Assembly: GCF_024643285.1 (NCBI RefSeq)
Contig: NZ_JAMSLW010000006.1
Location: 248,001 to 312,000 of the forward strand
Reading direction: 5' to 3'
Origin: Parapedobacter lycopersici
Lineage (GTDB): Bacteria; Bacteroidota; Bacteroidia; Sphingobacteriales; Sphingobacteriaceae
Length of the DNA stretch: 64,000 bases
The notes below the pieces were generated by a model. It was not told where the DNA came from, did not search any database, and was given only the letters and a program-made list of their open reading frames with translations. Shown in pieces: positions 44,652-53,895 of the stretch. Position 1 is the first letter of the stretch; each line of letters begins with the position of its first letter. The position numbers and the translations under genes were made by a program.

Positions 44652-45350
44652 TTATTGTCCCGCTGCCCGGATGTGCGCAATCAGGTCTTCCAGCTGCCAG
44701 GCGTCTGCCACGTGGAAGCTGCCGCTTTTGGTCCGCCGCAGCTGACTGAGGTGTGCACCGTTGTCCATGGCTTTGCCAAAATCGTATGCCAGCGACCGGA
44801 TATAAGTGCCTTTGCTGCACACCACGCGGAAATCAACCTGCGGTATGTTGATGCCCGTGATCTCAAACTCGCGGATGAACACCGAGCGGGGTTTTACCAA
44901 TACCTGTTCCCCGCGCCGGGCTTTCGCATATACCCGTTCACCGTCTATTTTAATGGCCGAATGGGCCGGGGGTACCTGCTCAATTTCACCGACAAAGGTT
45001 GACGCCGTATGCCGGATCCGGTCTTCGGTAATACCCGCCAGGTCGAACCGCTGGTCTATCTCCTGTTCCAGGTCGTACGACGGCGTCGTGGCACCCAGCG
45101 TAATGGTGCCGGTGTACTCCTTTTCCTGCGACTGAAACTCGGCGATGCGTTTTGTGAATTTGCCGGTGCATAGCACCAGTAGGCCCGTGGCCAGCGGGTC
45201 CAGCGTACCGGCGTGCCCTACCTTGACCTTCTGGGGCTTAATGGCGTTAACCACCTTGCGTACCACGTCAAAGCTCGTCCACTGGTATGGCTTATCAACG
45301 AGAAGTACCTCTCCCGAGGCAAAATCGAATGGCCTGTTGGCTTGTTCCAT
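44652..45350 (-). CDS. truB: tRNA pseudouridine(55) synthase TruB
   Basis: 232 residues. Makes pseudouridine at position 55 in the T-loop of tRNAs. Opening LLVDKPYQWTSFDVVRKV, then KVGHAGTLDPLATGLLVLC with the catalytic Asp, EKEYTGTITLGATTPSYDLEQEID, PPAHSAIKIDGERVYAKARRGEQV and RSLAYDFGKAMDNGAHLSQLRRTKSGSF. The stop of uppP overlaps its start (TAATG), so translation is coupled. Shorter than E. coli TruB because the C-terminal domain is reduced. Confidence 0.95.
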   Translation of the reverse strand: MEQANRPFDFASGEVLLVDKPYQWTSFDVVRKVVNAIKPQKVKVGHAGTLDPLATGLLVLCTGKFTKRIAEFQSQEKEYTGTITLGATTPSYDLEQEIDQRFDLAGITEDRIRHTASTFVGEIEQVPPAHSAIKIDGERVYAKARRGEQVLVKPRSVFIREFEITGINIPQVDFRVVCSKGTYIRSLAYDFGKAMDNGAHLSQLRRTKSGSFHVADAWQLEDLIAHIRAAGQ

Positions 45351-46144
45351 TATAGAATTTGCAGGCTATGGCCGCTCAGCAGCAGGGCGATGATCACCCC
45401 GCCGACAATGATCCGGTACCAGCCAAATGCTTTGAACCCATATTTGGTGACCACGCCGATAAAGGATTTGATCGCGATGATGGCGACGACGAACCCGATA
45501 AAATTGCCGATCACCAGCTGATTGATCTCTGCACCGCTCAATTGATGGCCGCCGTCAAAATGGTCCTTGAGCTTCAGCAGCGTTGCGCCGAACATCATGG
45601 GCAGGGCCAGGAAAAAAGAAAACTCTGCGGCAGCCTTGCGGGTCAGCTGCTGGGCCATCCCGCCGACAATGGTACTGGCCGACCGCGACGTGCCGGGAAT
45701 AAGCGCCAGGCATTGGTATAATCCTATTTTGAACGCTTGCCCGTAGGTAATATCATCGGAATCGCCAACGGTCGGACGGTTAAACCACCGGTCGACAAAC
45801 AGGAGGACAACACCACCCAGTACCAGCATCACGCCCACCGTGAGCGGGCTTTCCAGCAGCCCGTCGATAAAATCGCTGAGCAGGAATCCCAGTATCGATG
45901 CCGGAATTGCAGCAACAACGAGTTTATAATAAAAGGAGAGCGAGCGGAAAAAGCGCTTGTAATATAAAACCAGTACCGAAAGAATGGTGCCCAGTTGGAT
46001 AGCAATGGTAAATAGTTTAACAAAGGGGGTAGGGGCCACGCCCATCAGCGCCGAGGCGATGATCATATGGCCCGTCGACGATACCGGCAAAAACTCCGTG
46101 AGGCCCTCAATGATGGCCAGCACGATCACTTCAAATAGCGACAT
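45350..46144 (-). CDS. uppP: Undecaprenyl-diphosphatase UppP
   Basis: 264 residues, integral membrane enzyme that dephosphorylates undecaprenyl diphosphate to recycle the lipid carrier of peptidoglycan and other glycans. Signature motifs: EGLTEFLPVSSTGHMIIA near the N-terminus and IPGTSRSASTIVGG (the second active-site motif). About eight hydrophobic segments. The gene overlaps truB by 1 nt and shares a TAATG with the DUF3098 gene upstream. It can give bacitracin resistance when overexpressed. Confidence 0.95.
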   Translation of the reverse strand: MSLFEVIVLAIIEGLTEFLPVSSTGHMIIASALMGVAPTPFVKLFTIAIQLGTILSVLVLYYKRFFRSLSFYYKLVVAAIPASILGFLLSDFIDGLLESPLTVGVMLVLGGVVLLFVDRWFNRPTVGDSDDITYGQAFKIGLYQCLALIPGTSRSASTIVGGMAQQLTRKAAAEFSFFLALPMMFGATLLKLKDHFDGGHQLSGAEINQLVIGNFIGFVVAIIAIKSFIGVVTKYGFKAFGWYRIIVGGVIIALLLSGHSLQIL

Positions 46145-46380
46145 TAACTATCCCCGGATTTTTTTGGTTTGGCCAATATGGCTACCACGCCCAATGCAAA
46201 ACCTGCAACCACGACGAGCGGTGCCAATGTGATTTTCGTAAAGCTGTAAATATCCGATGTGCCTGTCATCAGCATAAAGCCAACAGCCACTACGGCGATG
46301 CTCAAAAGGAACAGCTGGTAATTTCGCTTGGCGAATACAAGCCCTTTTGGGGAACTTGCTGTTTTTTGTTGTTTTGACAT
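46144..46380 (-). CDS. DUF3098 membrane protein
   Basis: 78 residues with two hydrophobic segments (YQLFLLSIAVVAVGFMLMTG and FTKITLAPLVVVAGFALGVVAILA) joined by a short linker TSDIYS, and a basic, Ser-rich N-terminus. This matches the DUF3098 family, always small and usually encoded between ftsX and uppP in Bacteroidota. Function unknown; a role near the divisome or lipid-carrier recycling is inferred from position only. The start and stop overlap neighbours by 1-4 nt. Confidence 0.85.
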   Translation of the reverse strand: MSKQQKTASSPKGLVFAKRNYQLFLLSIAVVAVGFMLMTGTSDIYSFTKITLAPLVVVAGFALGVVAILAKPKKSGDS

Positions 46381-46395
46381 AGTAAACGATCAGTT

Positions 46396-47274
46396 TTACC
46401 GGTACAATTCATTGGATTTCAGCCGCAGGTATTTGCCAACGGCAAAATAGGTGCTCAGCCCTGAAATGAGGATACCCAAAGCGGCTACAATGATGAAGAT
46501 AATGATAAATTCGAACCAATTACGCAGGAAAACCAGCTCGGGAATTTCCCGCTGGCCCAGGTGCAGGGTAAGCAATAGCAGCAGGATGGCGATCAGCGCA
46601 CCCAGCAGCCCGTGCAGGATACCGTAGCCGAGGAACGGCCGCCGGATAAACCCTTTCGTAGCCCCTACCATCTGCATGCTTTTGATCAGGAAACGCTGTG
46701 AATAAATGGCCAGCCGGATTGTATTGTTAATCAGTGCTACCGCGATAACCAGCAGCAATGCGGTAAACGCCAGGATTACGATACCGATGGTACGGATATT
46801 TTTGTTGACCATATCGATGAGTGATTCCTGATAAACCACCTCTTTAATCATCTTATTGGCTGAAATCTTTTTGATGAAGGGCTGGATGCTGTCCGTATTT
46901 GCATATTGCGCTTTCAGATAAACATCAATTGATGAGAGCAGTGGATTATGGCCCAGAAACTCGACAAAGTCTTCCCCCAGTTCTTCCGATAGGTTTTTTG
47001 CGGCAAGTTCCTTACTGATGTACTCCGACCGCAGGACATAGGGATCTGCCTCCAGCTGCTTCTGATACGCCAGCACATCCCCTTCGCTGGCACCGTCATT
47101 CATGATGACATTAAGTACGATGTTTTCCTTTACGTAATCGGAGAGGTTCTTGGCATGCACCAGGATCAAACCCAATAATCCCGTCATCAGCAGCACCAAA
47201 GCGATGCTGATGACCGTCGATATGTATACAGACTTGGTCTTTTTGGAGGATGTGCTTACTTCGTACGATTCCAT
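46396..47274 (-). CDS. ftsX: Cell division permease FtsX
   Basis: 292 residues. N-terminal cytoplasmic tail, membrane segment SVYISTVISIALVLLMTGLLGLILVHA, periplasmic loop (residues 50-165, with SEYISKELAAKNLSEELGEDFVEFLGHNPLLSSIDVYLK), then three further membrane segments (IGIVILAFTALLLVIAVALINNTIRLAI, LLGALIAILLLLL, FIIIFIIVAALGILISGL). The region YSQRFLIKSMQMVGATKGFIRRPFLGYGI is the FtsX core. With FtsE it regulates peptidoglycan hydrolases at the septum. FtsE is not adjacent. First gene of the ftsX-DUF3098-uppP-truB-ribF operon. Confidence 0.93.
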   Translation of the reverse strand: MESYEVSTSSKKTKSVYISTVISIALVLLMTGLLGLILVHAKNLSDYVKENIVLNVIMNDGASEGDVLAYQKQLEADPYVLRSEYISKELAAKNLSEELGEDFVEFLGHNPLLSSIDVYLKAQYANTDSIQPFIKKISANKMIKEVVYQESLIDMVNKNIRTIGIVILAFTALLLVIAVALINNTIRLAIYSQRFLIKSMQMVGATKGFIRRPFLGYGILHGLLGALIAILLLLLTLHLGQREIPELVFLRNWFEFIIIFIIVAALGILISGLSTYFAVGKYLRLKSNELYR

Positions 47275-47295
47275 GCGCCATCAGTTATTATGATG

Positions 47296-47328
47296 CGAAA
47301 GTAATGATTTGGATTGATAAATATCCAA
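47296..47328 (-). promoter_or_regulatory. Promoter of the ftsX operon
   Basis: On the minus strand TTG (47328-47326), 22-bp spacer, TACTTTCG (47303-47296), one mismatch from the -7 consensus, 21 nt before the ftsX start. It would drive the operon ftsX to ribF. Confidence 0.55.
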
Positions 47329-47420
47329 TTCAGCCGGCAACAAAATGAAATATGCCCCGCTACCCAGCGCTACTGGGGGCATAAATTCCTTTCGTAACAA
47401 GCTCCCTGCAGCGGTTGTCT

Positions 47421-50400
47421 TTATTGCCACCCGCCACCCAGCGTTTTGTAGAGCGCGAGTTTTGTAATCGCCTTTTCGTGCCGGGTTTTCACCAGGTTAA
47501 TCTCGGCATCCAGCACCGTGCGCTGTGCGGTTATGATATCGAGGTAAGATGCGCGCCCGGCCTTAAACAGCTCGTTGGCGGCATCCACGGCTTTCCGCAG
47601 GGCGGTTACCTCCCCGGTGTTGTGGATTTGCCGCTGATCCAGGTATTGCTGTGCCTTTAAATGGGTCTGCACTTCCTTCCAGGCATTCAATACCGTCTTT
47701 TCATAGTCGTGAAACGCGATACCATACGTCGCCTTGGCCGTTTCATAGGCCGAATGGATTGTTCGCTGATTAAATACCGGAGCGGTAATCCCACCCAATA
47801 GCCCATAAGTAACGGAGGTAGGGGCCATCCATAGCTTGGTCGGGTCGAATGCCTGCAGGCCGATGTATGGCGATAACACCAAACTAGGCAAAAAAGCTGC
47901 TTTAGCCGCATCAATTTCCGCACCCGAAGCCAGCAGCTCCAGTTTGGCCATTCTTACGTCCGGCCGCAGTTCCAGCAACTGCGGCGGTATACCTGCCAGA
48001 ACCGAATCGGTAAACGGCGAGGTCATCCAGGCCGAGGTGTCCCGGTAAATACGCCCGTCAAAACGGCCCAGCAGGTAGTTCAGCTGATTTTCCGTCGCCG
48101 TAATCTGTTGCAGCACCTCTTGTTCAATACCCTTGGAGTGATGCAGCATCGCGTTGAACTGCTGGACACCCAGCTCATCCGCACGCCCCGCCTCTTTCTG
48201 GGTTTCGACAATCGCCAGCGCGTCTTCCTGCAGCCGAATATTCCGGCGTAATATCGTCAGCTCGTTATCCAGCGCCAGCAGGCCATAATAGGCCGTGGCA
48301 ACATCTTCAATGAGTGTGGTCTTGATCAGCCGCTGCCCCTCATAACTCGCCAGGAACTGCTGATAGGCGGCCTCTTTTTTGTTTTTTAACTTTCCCCACA
48401 GGTCGATTTCCCAGGAGGCACGTAACCCGATAAAATAGTCAGGCAGCGGCGTTGGCAGTTTTTCATCCTCCTTCAGGTTGTCTGAGAAATTCGTATCGTA
48501 GTTGCCGATCCCGTCCATCGTGTAAAACCCGTATTTCCGTAGCCCGGCTTCCGCCATCGCATCGACGGAAGGAAGTAACCCGGCCCTCCTCCATGCAAAA
48601 TTTGCCCGGGCGATTTCCAGCTGATGGAGGGTCCGCTCCATATCCGGGTTGTTGGAAAGTGCCGTGTCGATGAGGCCGACCAGGTGGGCGTCGTGGAAAA
48701 ACCGACGCCAGCTGAGCGTTGCGGTGTTAGTTGTATCCGTCGCCGTTCCGTAGCTTTCCGGAAGGGTCCGGTGCGTCATTCCGGAAAACTCCCTGGGCCC
48801 CGTACATCCGGTCACCAATACCAGTCCGATGATGCCTGCCATGCCAGCAGCGCCAGTTTTGATTTTCTTTTTCCTGTTCCTGCGCGAAGTGAATAATACA
48901 TAAAGTCCGGGGATAACAATGACCCCGACAATGGTGCCGACCACCATGCCGCCCACGGCTGTGGTGCCGATGGAACGGTTGCCCAGGGCACCCGCTCCGG
49001 AAGCGGCAGCTAACGGGATTAAGCCGGCAATGAACGCGAAAGATGTCATTAAGATAGGGCGTAGGCGTGCCACGGCACCATCGATTGCGGCCTGCAGCCG
49101 TGTCGCGCCCTGCCTGTACCGCAATTGGGCATATTCGATAATCAGAATGGCGTTTTTACCCAATAATCCGATCAGCATCACCAGCGCTACCTGTGCATAG
49201 ATGTTGTTTTCAAGTCCCAGCAGTTTGAGGAAGAGAAACGCACCGAATATGCCTGCCGGCAGTGATAGGATAACCGGTAATGGCAGCAGGAAACTTTCGT
49301 ATTGCCCGGCGAGGATGAGGTACACAAAAAGCAGGCAAAGCGCGAAGACGTATATGGCCTGGTTGCCGGATAGAATCTGCTCACGCGTCATGCCCGACCA
49401 TTCAATACCATAACCCTGCGGAAGCGTTGCCGCAGCCACGCGCTCCACCGCTTCAATCACCTCGCCGCTGCTATACCCCGCCGCCGCGTCACCGCTGACG
49501 AGTGCCGCGGTAAACATGTTATACCGCGTTACCTGTTCCGGTCCGTAAACACGCTCCATGGTAATGAATGCAGAATAAGGGACCATTTCCCCGGTATTGT
49601 TCTTTACGTAAAGCTTAAGCACGTCTTCCGGCTTTTCGCGCGCACCCGGGCCAGCCTGTACCATCACTTTGTACATCTGGCCGAAACGGATAAAATTGGT
49701 TGCATAAAAGCTGCCCATCAGGGTCTGGAGTGTGGTCATCGCATTTTCCACACTGATGCCCCGCTTGGCGGCCATGTCATGGTCGACCTGGAGCAGGTAC
49801 TGCGGGAACCGGGGGTCAAAGGAGGAAAAGGCATTGCCTACTTCGGGTGATTCTTCGAGCTTGGTCATGAAATCAGCCAGCACATCGGCCGTCCGGTCGA
49901 GGTCGTCGGTGCCGGTGCGGTCGAGCAGCCGGAGTTCAAATCCGCTGGAATTGCCGAATCCGGGTACCGTCGGTGGCGGAAAATACTCGATATCGGCATC
50001 TGCGAGGTGAGCGGTATTTTCCTCCAGCCAGGCAATGACATCCGAAACAGATTCTTTCCGGTCGTCCCAGGCTTTCAGGTTGATCATGCCCATGCCATAC
50101 GATGCCCCGGACACTTCCGTAATGATGCTGTACCCGGCCAGCGTAGACACGGTCTCTACCGCCCCGTGGCCGCGGCTGATGGAGTCGACCTGGTTAAGTA
50201 CCGCGATGGTCCGGTCTACCGTTGCGCCCGGCGGCGTGGTTACGTTCACGTAGATCATGCCCTGATCTTCTGTGGGTATAAATCCGGAGGGCAGCACACT
50301 GCTGGTTCCCCAGGTTGCCACAAAAAATGCAGCCAGAAGCCCCAGGGTAATCACCCGTCGGCCCGCTATTTTTCCGATCAGCCCGGCATAACGGGTGGAT

Positions 50401-51977
50401 ATCCGGTTGTACCAGTTGTTAAATCCGTTGAAAAACGAAGCCAGCCAGCCCTTGGACGCCGGCTTGTCGTGCGGCGACTTGAGGAAGAGTGCACAAAGTG
50501 CAGGTGTCAGCGTTAAGGCGTTAATGCCGGAGATAACGATCGACGCGGCGAGTGTCAGTGAAAACTGCCTGTAAAAAACACCGACCGGTCCGGAAAGAAA
50601 GGCCACAGGAACGAATACGGCAGACATTACCAGTGTAATGGCCACTACAGCCCCGCCGATTTCCTTCATTGCGGCCAGGGTAGCCTCCAGCGGGGGCAGC
50701 CGGTCCTCCTCCATCTTCACGTGCACGGCTTCCACCACCACGATCGCATTATCCACCACAATTCCGATGGCCAGCACGAGCGCAAAGAGCGTAAGCAAAT
50801 TGATGGAGAACCCCAGTAGCTGCATGAAAAAGAGGGCGCCAACCAGGCACACCGGTACGGCCAGTGCCGGTATCAGCGTAGAGCGGAAGTCCTGCAGGAA
50901 GATAAACACCACCAGGAATACGAGGAGAAACGCTTCCACGAGCGTACGGATTACTTCACTGATTGATGCGTCCAAAAAACGGGAAACGTCGTAACTGACC
51001 GTATATTTCATGCCCGGCGGGAACGTGGATTCCTGCAATTCGCCCATGCGCTGTTTCACGTTTTCAATAACTTCCTGGGCGTTAGACCCCGGCAGCTGCT
51101 TCATCATAATCGACGCCGAAGGACGGCCGTCGGTTTTGGATTCCATTTCATAGTCGAGCGACCCGAATTCCACATCGGCAATGTCGCGTACCCGGAGGAT
51201 CGACCCGTCGGCATTCGCCCGGATGGGGATGTTGCGGTATTGTTCAGGCTCGGAAAATTTACCCGGATAACGCAGTACATACTGCTGCATGTTGACCCGC
51301 TGGTCCGATCCAATGCCCGTCTGTCCCGGAGCAGCCTCAATGTTCTGTGCGCGGAGCGCCGAAATGACCTCTTCGCTGGAAACGTCATATGCGGCCATCC
51401 GGTCGGGTTTAAGCCAAACCCGCATCGCGTAGTCACGCGCACCCATAATCTGGGCAAAACCAACACCCTCGATCCGCTTCAGCTCCTTCAGAATGTTGAT
51501 GTCGGTAAAGTTGTAAATGAATCGCTCATCGGCGGTGGCGTCATCGCTGTAGATGTTGAGGTACATGAGCATGCTGTTTACCTCTTTTTCCGTGGTTACA
51601 CCGGCTTTGATGACCTCTTCCGGCAATTCGTCCAACACCGTGGTCACCCGGTTCTGCACGTTTACCGCCGCAATATCGGGGTCTGTGCCCACCTTAAAGA
51701 AAACCTGTATCAGGATGGTGCCGTTATTCGTTGCAACGGAGGTCATGTAAGTCATCCCCGCAACGCCGTTGATGGCCCGCTCAAGCGGGATGGCTACCGC
51801 ATCGGTGCCCACTTCGGCATTGGCGCCTGTGTAGTTGGCCGTTACCACGACCGACGGTGGCACGATGTCCGGAAACTGGGTGACGGGCAGCGTAAACAGG
51901 GCAAGCACGCCCAGTAAGGTAATAAGCAAAGAGATGACCAGCGACAGCACCGGTCGTTTAATGAATGTCTCTAACAT
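47421..51977 (-). CDS. RND efflux pump fused to outer-membrane efflux lipoprotein
   Basis: One uninterrupted 1518-codon frame. Residues 1 to about 1040 are a complete HAE1-type (AcrB-like) inner-membrane pump: MLETFIKRPVLSLVISLLITLLG, relay helix LAIGIVVDNAIVVVEAV (Asp409; the next residue is Asn410, where AcrB has a second Asp), Lys941 in LLGKNAIL and Thr in RPILMTSFAF. A basic stretch (SRRNRKKKIK) is followed by Met1046-AGIIGLVLVTGC1058, a good type II signal with lipobox LVTGC. Residues 1058-1518 (461 residues) are a full OprM/NodT-like outer-membrane factor (LIDTALSNNPDMERTLHQLEIARANF, WEIDLWGKLKN, LLELRPDVRMAKLELLASGAEIDAAKAAFLP). The channel could be released by signal peptidase II, or be translated separately from the internal ATG at 48842. 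The adaptor gene is 30 nt upstream. Confidence 0.9.
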   Translation of the reverse strand: MLETFIKRPVLSLVISLLITLLGVLALFTLPVTQFPDIVPPSVVVTANYTGANAEVGTDAVAIPLERAINGVAGMTYMTSVATNNGTILIQVFFKVGTDPDIAAVNVQNRVTTVLDELPEEVIKAGVTTEKEVNSMLMYLNIYSDDATADERFIYNFTDINILKELKRIEGVGFAQIMGARDYAMRVWLKPDRMAAYDVSSEEVISALRAQNIEAAPGQTGIGSDQRVNMQQYVLRYPGKFSEPEQYRNIPIRANADGSILRVRDIADVEFGSLDYEMESKTDGRPSASIMMKQLPGSNAQEVIENVKQRMGELQESTFPPGMKYTVSYDVSRFLDASISEVIRTLVEAFLLVFLVVFIFLQDFRSTLIPALAVPVCLVGALFFMQLLGFSINLLTLFALVLAIGIVVDNAIVVVEAVHVKMEEDRLPPLEATLAAMKEIGGAVVAITLVMSAVFVPVAFLSGPVGVFYRQFSLTLAASIVISGINALTLTPALCALFLKSPHDKPASKGWLASFFNGFNNWYNRISTRYAGLIGKIAGRRVITLGLLAAFFVATWGTSSVLPSGFIPTEDQGMIYVNVTTPPGATVDRTIAVLNQVDSISRGHGAVETVSTLAGYSIITEVSGASYGMGMINLKAWDDRKESVSDVIAWLEENTAHLADADIEYFPPPTVPGFGNSSGFELRLLDRTGTDDLDRTADVLADFMTKLEESPEVGNAFSSFDPRFPQYLLQVDHDMAAKRGISVENAMTTLQTLMGSFYATNFIRFGQMYKVMVQAGPGAREKPEDVLKLYVKNNTGEMVPYSAFITMERVYGPEQVTRYNMFTAALVSGDAAAGYSSGEVIEAVERVAAATLPQGYGIEWSGMTREQILSGNQAIYVFALCLLFVYLILAGQYESFLLPLPVILSLPAGIFGAFLFLKLLGLENNIYAQVALVMLIGLLGKNAILIIEYAQLRYRQGATRLQAAIDGAVARLRPILMTSFAFIAGLIPLAAASGAGALGNRSIGTTAVGGMVVGTIVGVIVIPGLYVLFTSRRNRKKKIKTGAAGMAGIIGLVLVTGCTGPREFSGMTHRTLPESYGTATDTTNTATLSWRRFFHDAHLVGLIDTALSNNPDMERTLHQLEIARANFAWRRAGLLPSVDAMAEAGLRKYGFYTMDGIGNYDTNFSDNLKEDEKLPTPLPDYFIGLRASWEIDLWGKLKNKKEAAYQQFLASYEGQRLIKTTLIEDVATAYYGLLALDNELTILRRNIRLQEDALAIVETQKEAGRADELGVQQFNAMLHHSKGIEQEVLQQITATENQLNYLLGRFDGRIYRDTSAWMTSPFTDSVLAGIPPQLLELRPDVRMAKLELLASGAEIDAAKAAFLPSLVLSPYIGLQAFDPTKLWMAPTSVTYGLLGGITAPVFNQRTIHSAYETAKATYGIAFHDYEKTVLNAWKEVQTHLKAQQYLDQRQIHNTGEVTALRKAVDAANELFKAGRASYLDIITAQRTVLDAEINLVKTRHEKAITKLALYKTLGGGWQ

Positions 51978-52007
51978 GGTTTAATGAATAATGCGTTGAA
52001 ATCTTAG

Positions 52008-53159
52008 TTAGCGGCCATCGGCGATAAGCCGGTTTTCACCCGGCCCGACCATTACCGGATTGATCGTCATTCCGTCCCTTAGGTTCTGCGTCCCTTCAAA
52101 TACGATTTTATCACGCAGCTGCAGACCGCTTTCCACCATGTAGTAATGGCCTACGCGCTGTCCCGCCTGGAATGGCGTCATCACTACCGTATGGTCGTCC
52201 ATGACTTTATAAACGTAGGTGCGGTCCTGTATTTCGAAAACGGATTTCTGATGGACGGCCAGGTTTTGACCGTTTTGCATCGGTACACTGACCTTTCCGG
52301 AGGCCGCATGCTTGATCAGTCCGCCGGGGTTCGGAAACAAGGCGCGCAGCGATATGGTTCCCGTGGTTTCCTCAAACTCGTTTTCCGCAAATTCCGCAGT
52401 ACCTTCGTGCGGGTAGGGTGCACCATTGGCAAGCGTCAGTCTCACCGGCAGGGTAAAGTCAACGGTACGCAGACTATCGTTGGTGACAATGCCCAGGTAT
52501 TCCTGTTCCGAAATGTCAAAATAAGCGTATACCTGGTCCAGGTCAGAGATGGAGGTCAGCAACATGCCTTCATCCAGTAAACTGCCTTCTTTCAGCGGGA
52601 TGCGGTCGATCCGCCCTGAAAAAGGGGCGCGTATCGTCGTATAGGTAAGCTCCGTTTTTGCAAAATCGAGCAGCGAACGGGCCTCCTTAATCCTGGATTC
52701 GGCAGCGCTGCGCTGCGCTTCGGCTACTTTGAGGTCGGTTTCCGATACAATGTTCTTCGCGACAAGCAGTTTCGTGCGCTCCACTTCGAGCATCGTGGTC
52801 TGCCCATCGGCAATGGCATTTTCCAGTACCGCTTCCGCGCGGGCAACCGCTGTCAGGTGTTCCGTGTCATTCAGCTTAAACAGGGGCTGCCCGGCCGCTA
52901 CTTCAGCACCTTCGTCAATGTATATTTTTTCAAGGAATCCCTTTAGCCGGGTGCGGATTTCCACGTTCTTGATTGCCTGTATACTGGCAACATACTCGTG
53001 ATATACCGTGGTGTCAAGCAGCGAAACTTCGGCCACAGGTGCCGAATGGTGCTGCACGTTGTCGTTTGCCTGTTCTGCATTTCCGCTACAGCCAATAAAT
53101 GCAGTGATAAATAAACCGGAAGCAATGATTATGCGCCGTGAGGTGATTGTCGTATTCAT
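52008..53159 (-). CDS. RND efflux periplasmic adaptor (AcrA/HlyD family) lipoprotein
   Basis: 383 residues. Lipoprotein signal with lipobox FIGC (Cys24). Membrane-fusion layout: lipoyl halves LKGFLEKIYIDEGAEVAAGQPLFKL and ELTYTTIRAPFSGRIDRIPLKEGSLLDEGMLLTSISDLDQVYAYFDISEQE flank a helical hairpin (AEAVLENAIADGQTTMLEVERTKLLVAKNIVSETDLKVAEAQRSAAESRIKEA), followed by beta-barrel and membrane-proximal parts. It links the pump to the outer-membrane channel encoded next. First gene of the efflux operon; no local regulator is present. Confidence 0.93.
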   Translation of the reverse strand: MNTTITSRRIIIASGLFITAFIGCSGNAEQANDNVQHHSAPVAEVSLLDTTVYHEYVASIQAIKNVEIRTRLKGFLEKIYIDEGAEVAAGQPLFKLNDTEHLTAVARAEAVLENAIADGQTTMLEVERTKLLVAKNIVSETDLKVAEAQRSAAESRIKEARSLLDFAKTELTYTTIRAPFSGRIDRIPLKEGSLLDEGMLLTSISDLDQVYAYFDISEQEYLGIVTNDSLRTVDFTLPVRLTLANGAPYPHEGTAEFAENEFEETTGTISLRALFPNPGGLIKHAASGKVSVPMQNGQNLAVHQKSVFEIQDRTYVYKVMDDHTVVMTPFQAGQRVGHYYMVESGLQLRDKIVFEGTQNLRDGMTINPVMVGPGENRLIADGR

Positions 53160-53208
53160 GGTCTTTATTCGTATTCGTTATGGTAAATTGTTGTCAATGA
53201 TGTTCGCT

Positions 53209-53246
53209 GCAACATAGCTGATGTTGCATCCAGCATAAAAGCTGGA
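53209..53246 (-). promoter_or_regulatory. Tandem dyads upstream of the efflux operon
   Basis: GCAACAT-5 nt-ATGTTGC (53209-53227) is followed 1 nt later by TCCAGC-6 nt-GCTGGA (53229-53246), both perfect. They lie 50-87 bp upstream of the adaptor start. The first has the size and spacing of a dimeric repressor site; I see no TAnnTTTG box. Confidence 0.45.
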
Positions 53247-53367
53247 CGTACCTATCCCTTCAGGGAATAAATAGATTTTAAAAATGGGAAATGATGAGCT
53301 GCCCCGCCATGACGCGGATAGCTACGGGGATGACACGCAACCCCGGGTGTGGAATGAAAAGATGGTA

Positions 53368-53739
53368 TTAGAACGGCTTCAGCCGGAACAGGAAGAGGTA
53401 ATAACCTAACAGGCAAGAGATCCTGGTATCGAAATCCCAATACGTAAGCGGCTTACAGAATGCTAAAATCGGGGCAAAATCGATGCTTGTATTCTTTTTG
53501 GGAAGCGGTGTGGATATGCATTTTGCCGTTGATGGGCGGTAGTCATCGTATTGGACATCATCGGGCTTGGTATCGCCGCCGTCCGGAATGATGTTGAGCA
53601 CATCCGCCAAAATGATCTCTACCAGCGGCGCGCCGTCAATAATGCCGGCACTGTTGGTCCCACGGACAGGGTTTCCCTGATAGAAAACCGTGTTCACATA
53701 GGCAAGTAAAACAAGAAGGTAAAGCAGTCTCGTCCGCAT
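53368..53739 (-). CDS. Small protein of unknown function
   Basis: 123 residues from the ATG at 53739 (an earlier ATG at 53781 is possible). An N-terminal hydrophobic helix (MRTRLLYLLVLLAYVNTVFY, residues 1-20) looks like a signal peptide or anchor. The rest, GNPVRGTNSAGIIDGAPLVEIILADVLNIIPDGGDTKPDDVQYDDYRPSTAKC, is polar, and the tail is hydrophobic (LLGYYLFLFRLKPF). No recognised domain. It stands between the efflux operon and leuS; without a known family it could be a spurious frame, but its length and clean N-terminal helix favour a real exported protein. Confidence 0.5.
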   Translation of the reverse strand: MRTRLLYLLVLLAYVNTVFYQGNPVRGTNSAGIIDGAPLVEIILADVLNIIPDGGDTKPDDVQYDDYRPSTAKCISTPLPKKNTSIDFAPILAFCKPLTYWDFDTRISCLLGYYLFLFRLKPF

Positions 53740-53895
53740 ATTTGCCCGCGAAGATAGCAGATTTACGGCTACCATGTACACAGATCACTTTTTTGTTACC
53801 GATCCGGCAGGACGGTCGTTTGCCCGCTCCGTAAACCGGTAATTGGCCCCCGTACCGGCAGCTTCCTGCCGGTCGGGAGTTTCTTAAAAAAATCG

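Noticed and set aside
48842-48842. Treating the RND fusion as two separate genes
   Set aside because: No stop codon separates them; a single frame is annotated. Separate translation from the internal ATG is kept as a hypothesis.
51240-51917. A 225-codon plus-strand frame
   Set aside because: Antisense to the RND pump gene, no supporting features.
53252-53440. A 62-codon minus-strand frame after the efflux operon promoter region
   Set aside because: Pro/His-rich, overlaps the small protein gene and has no signal or domain.
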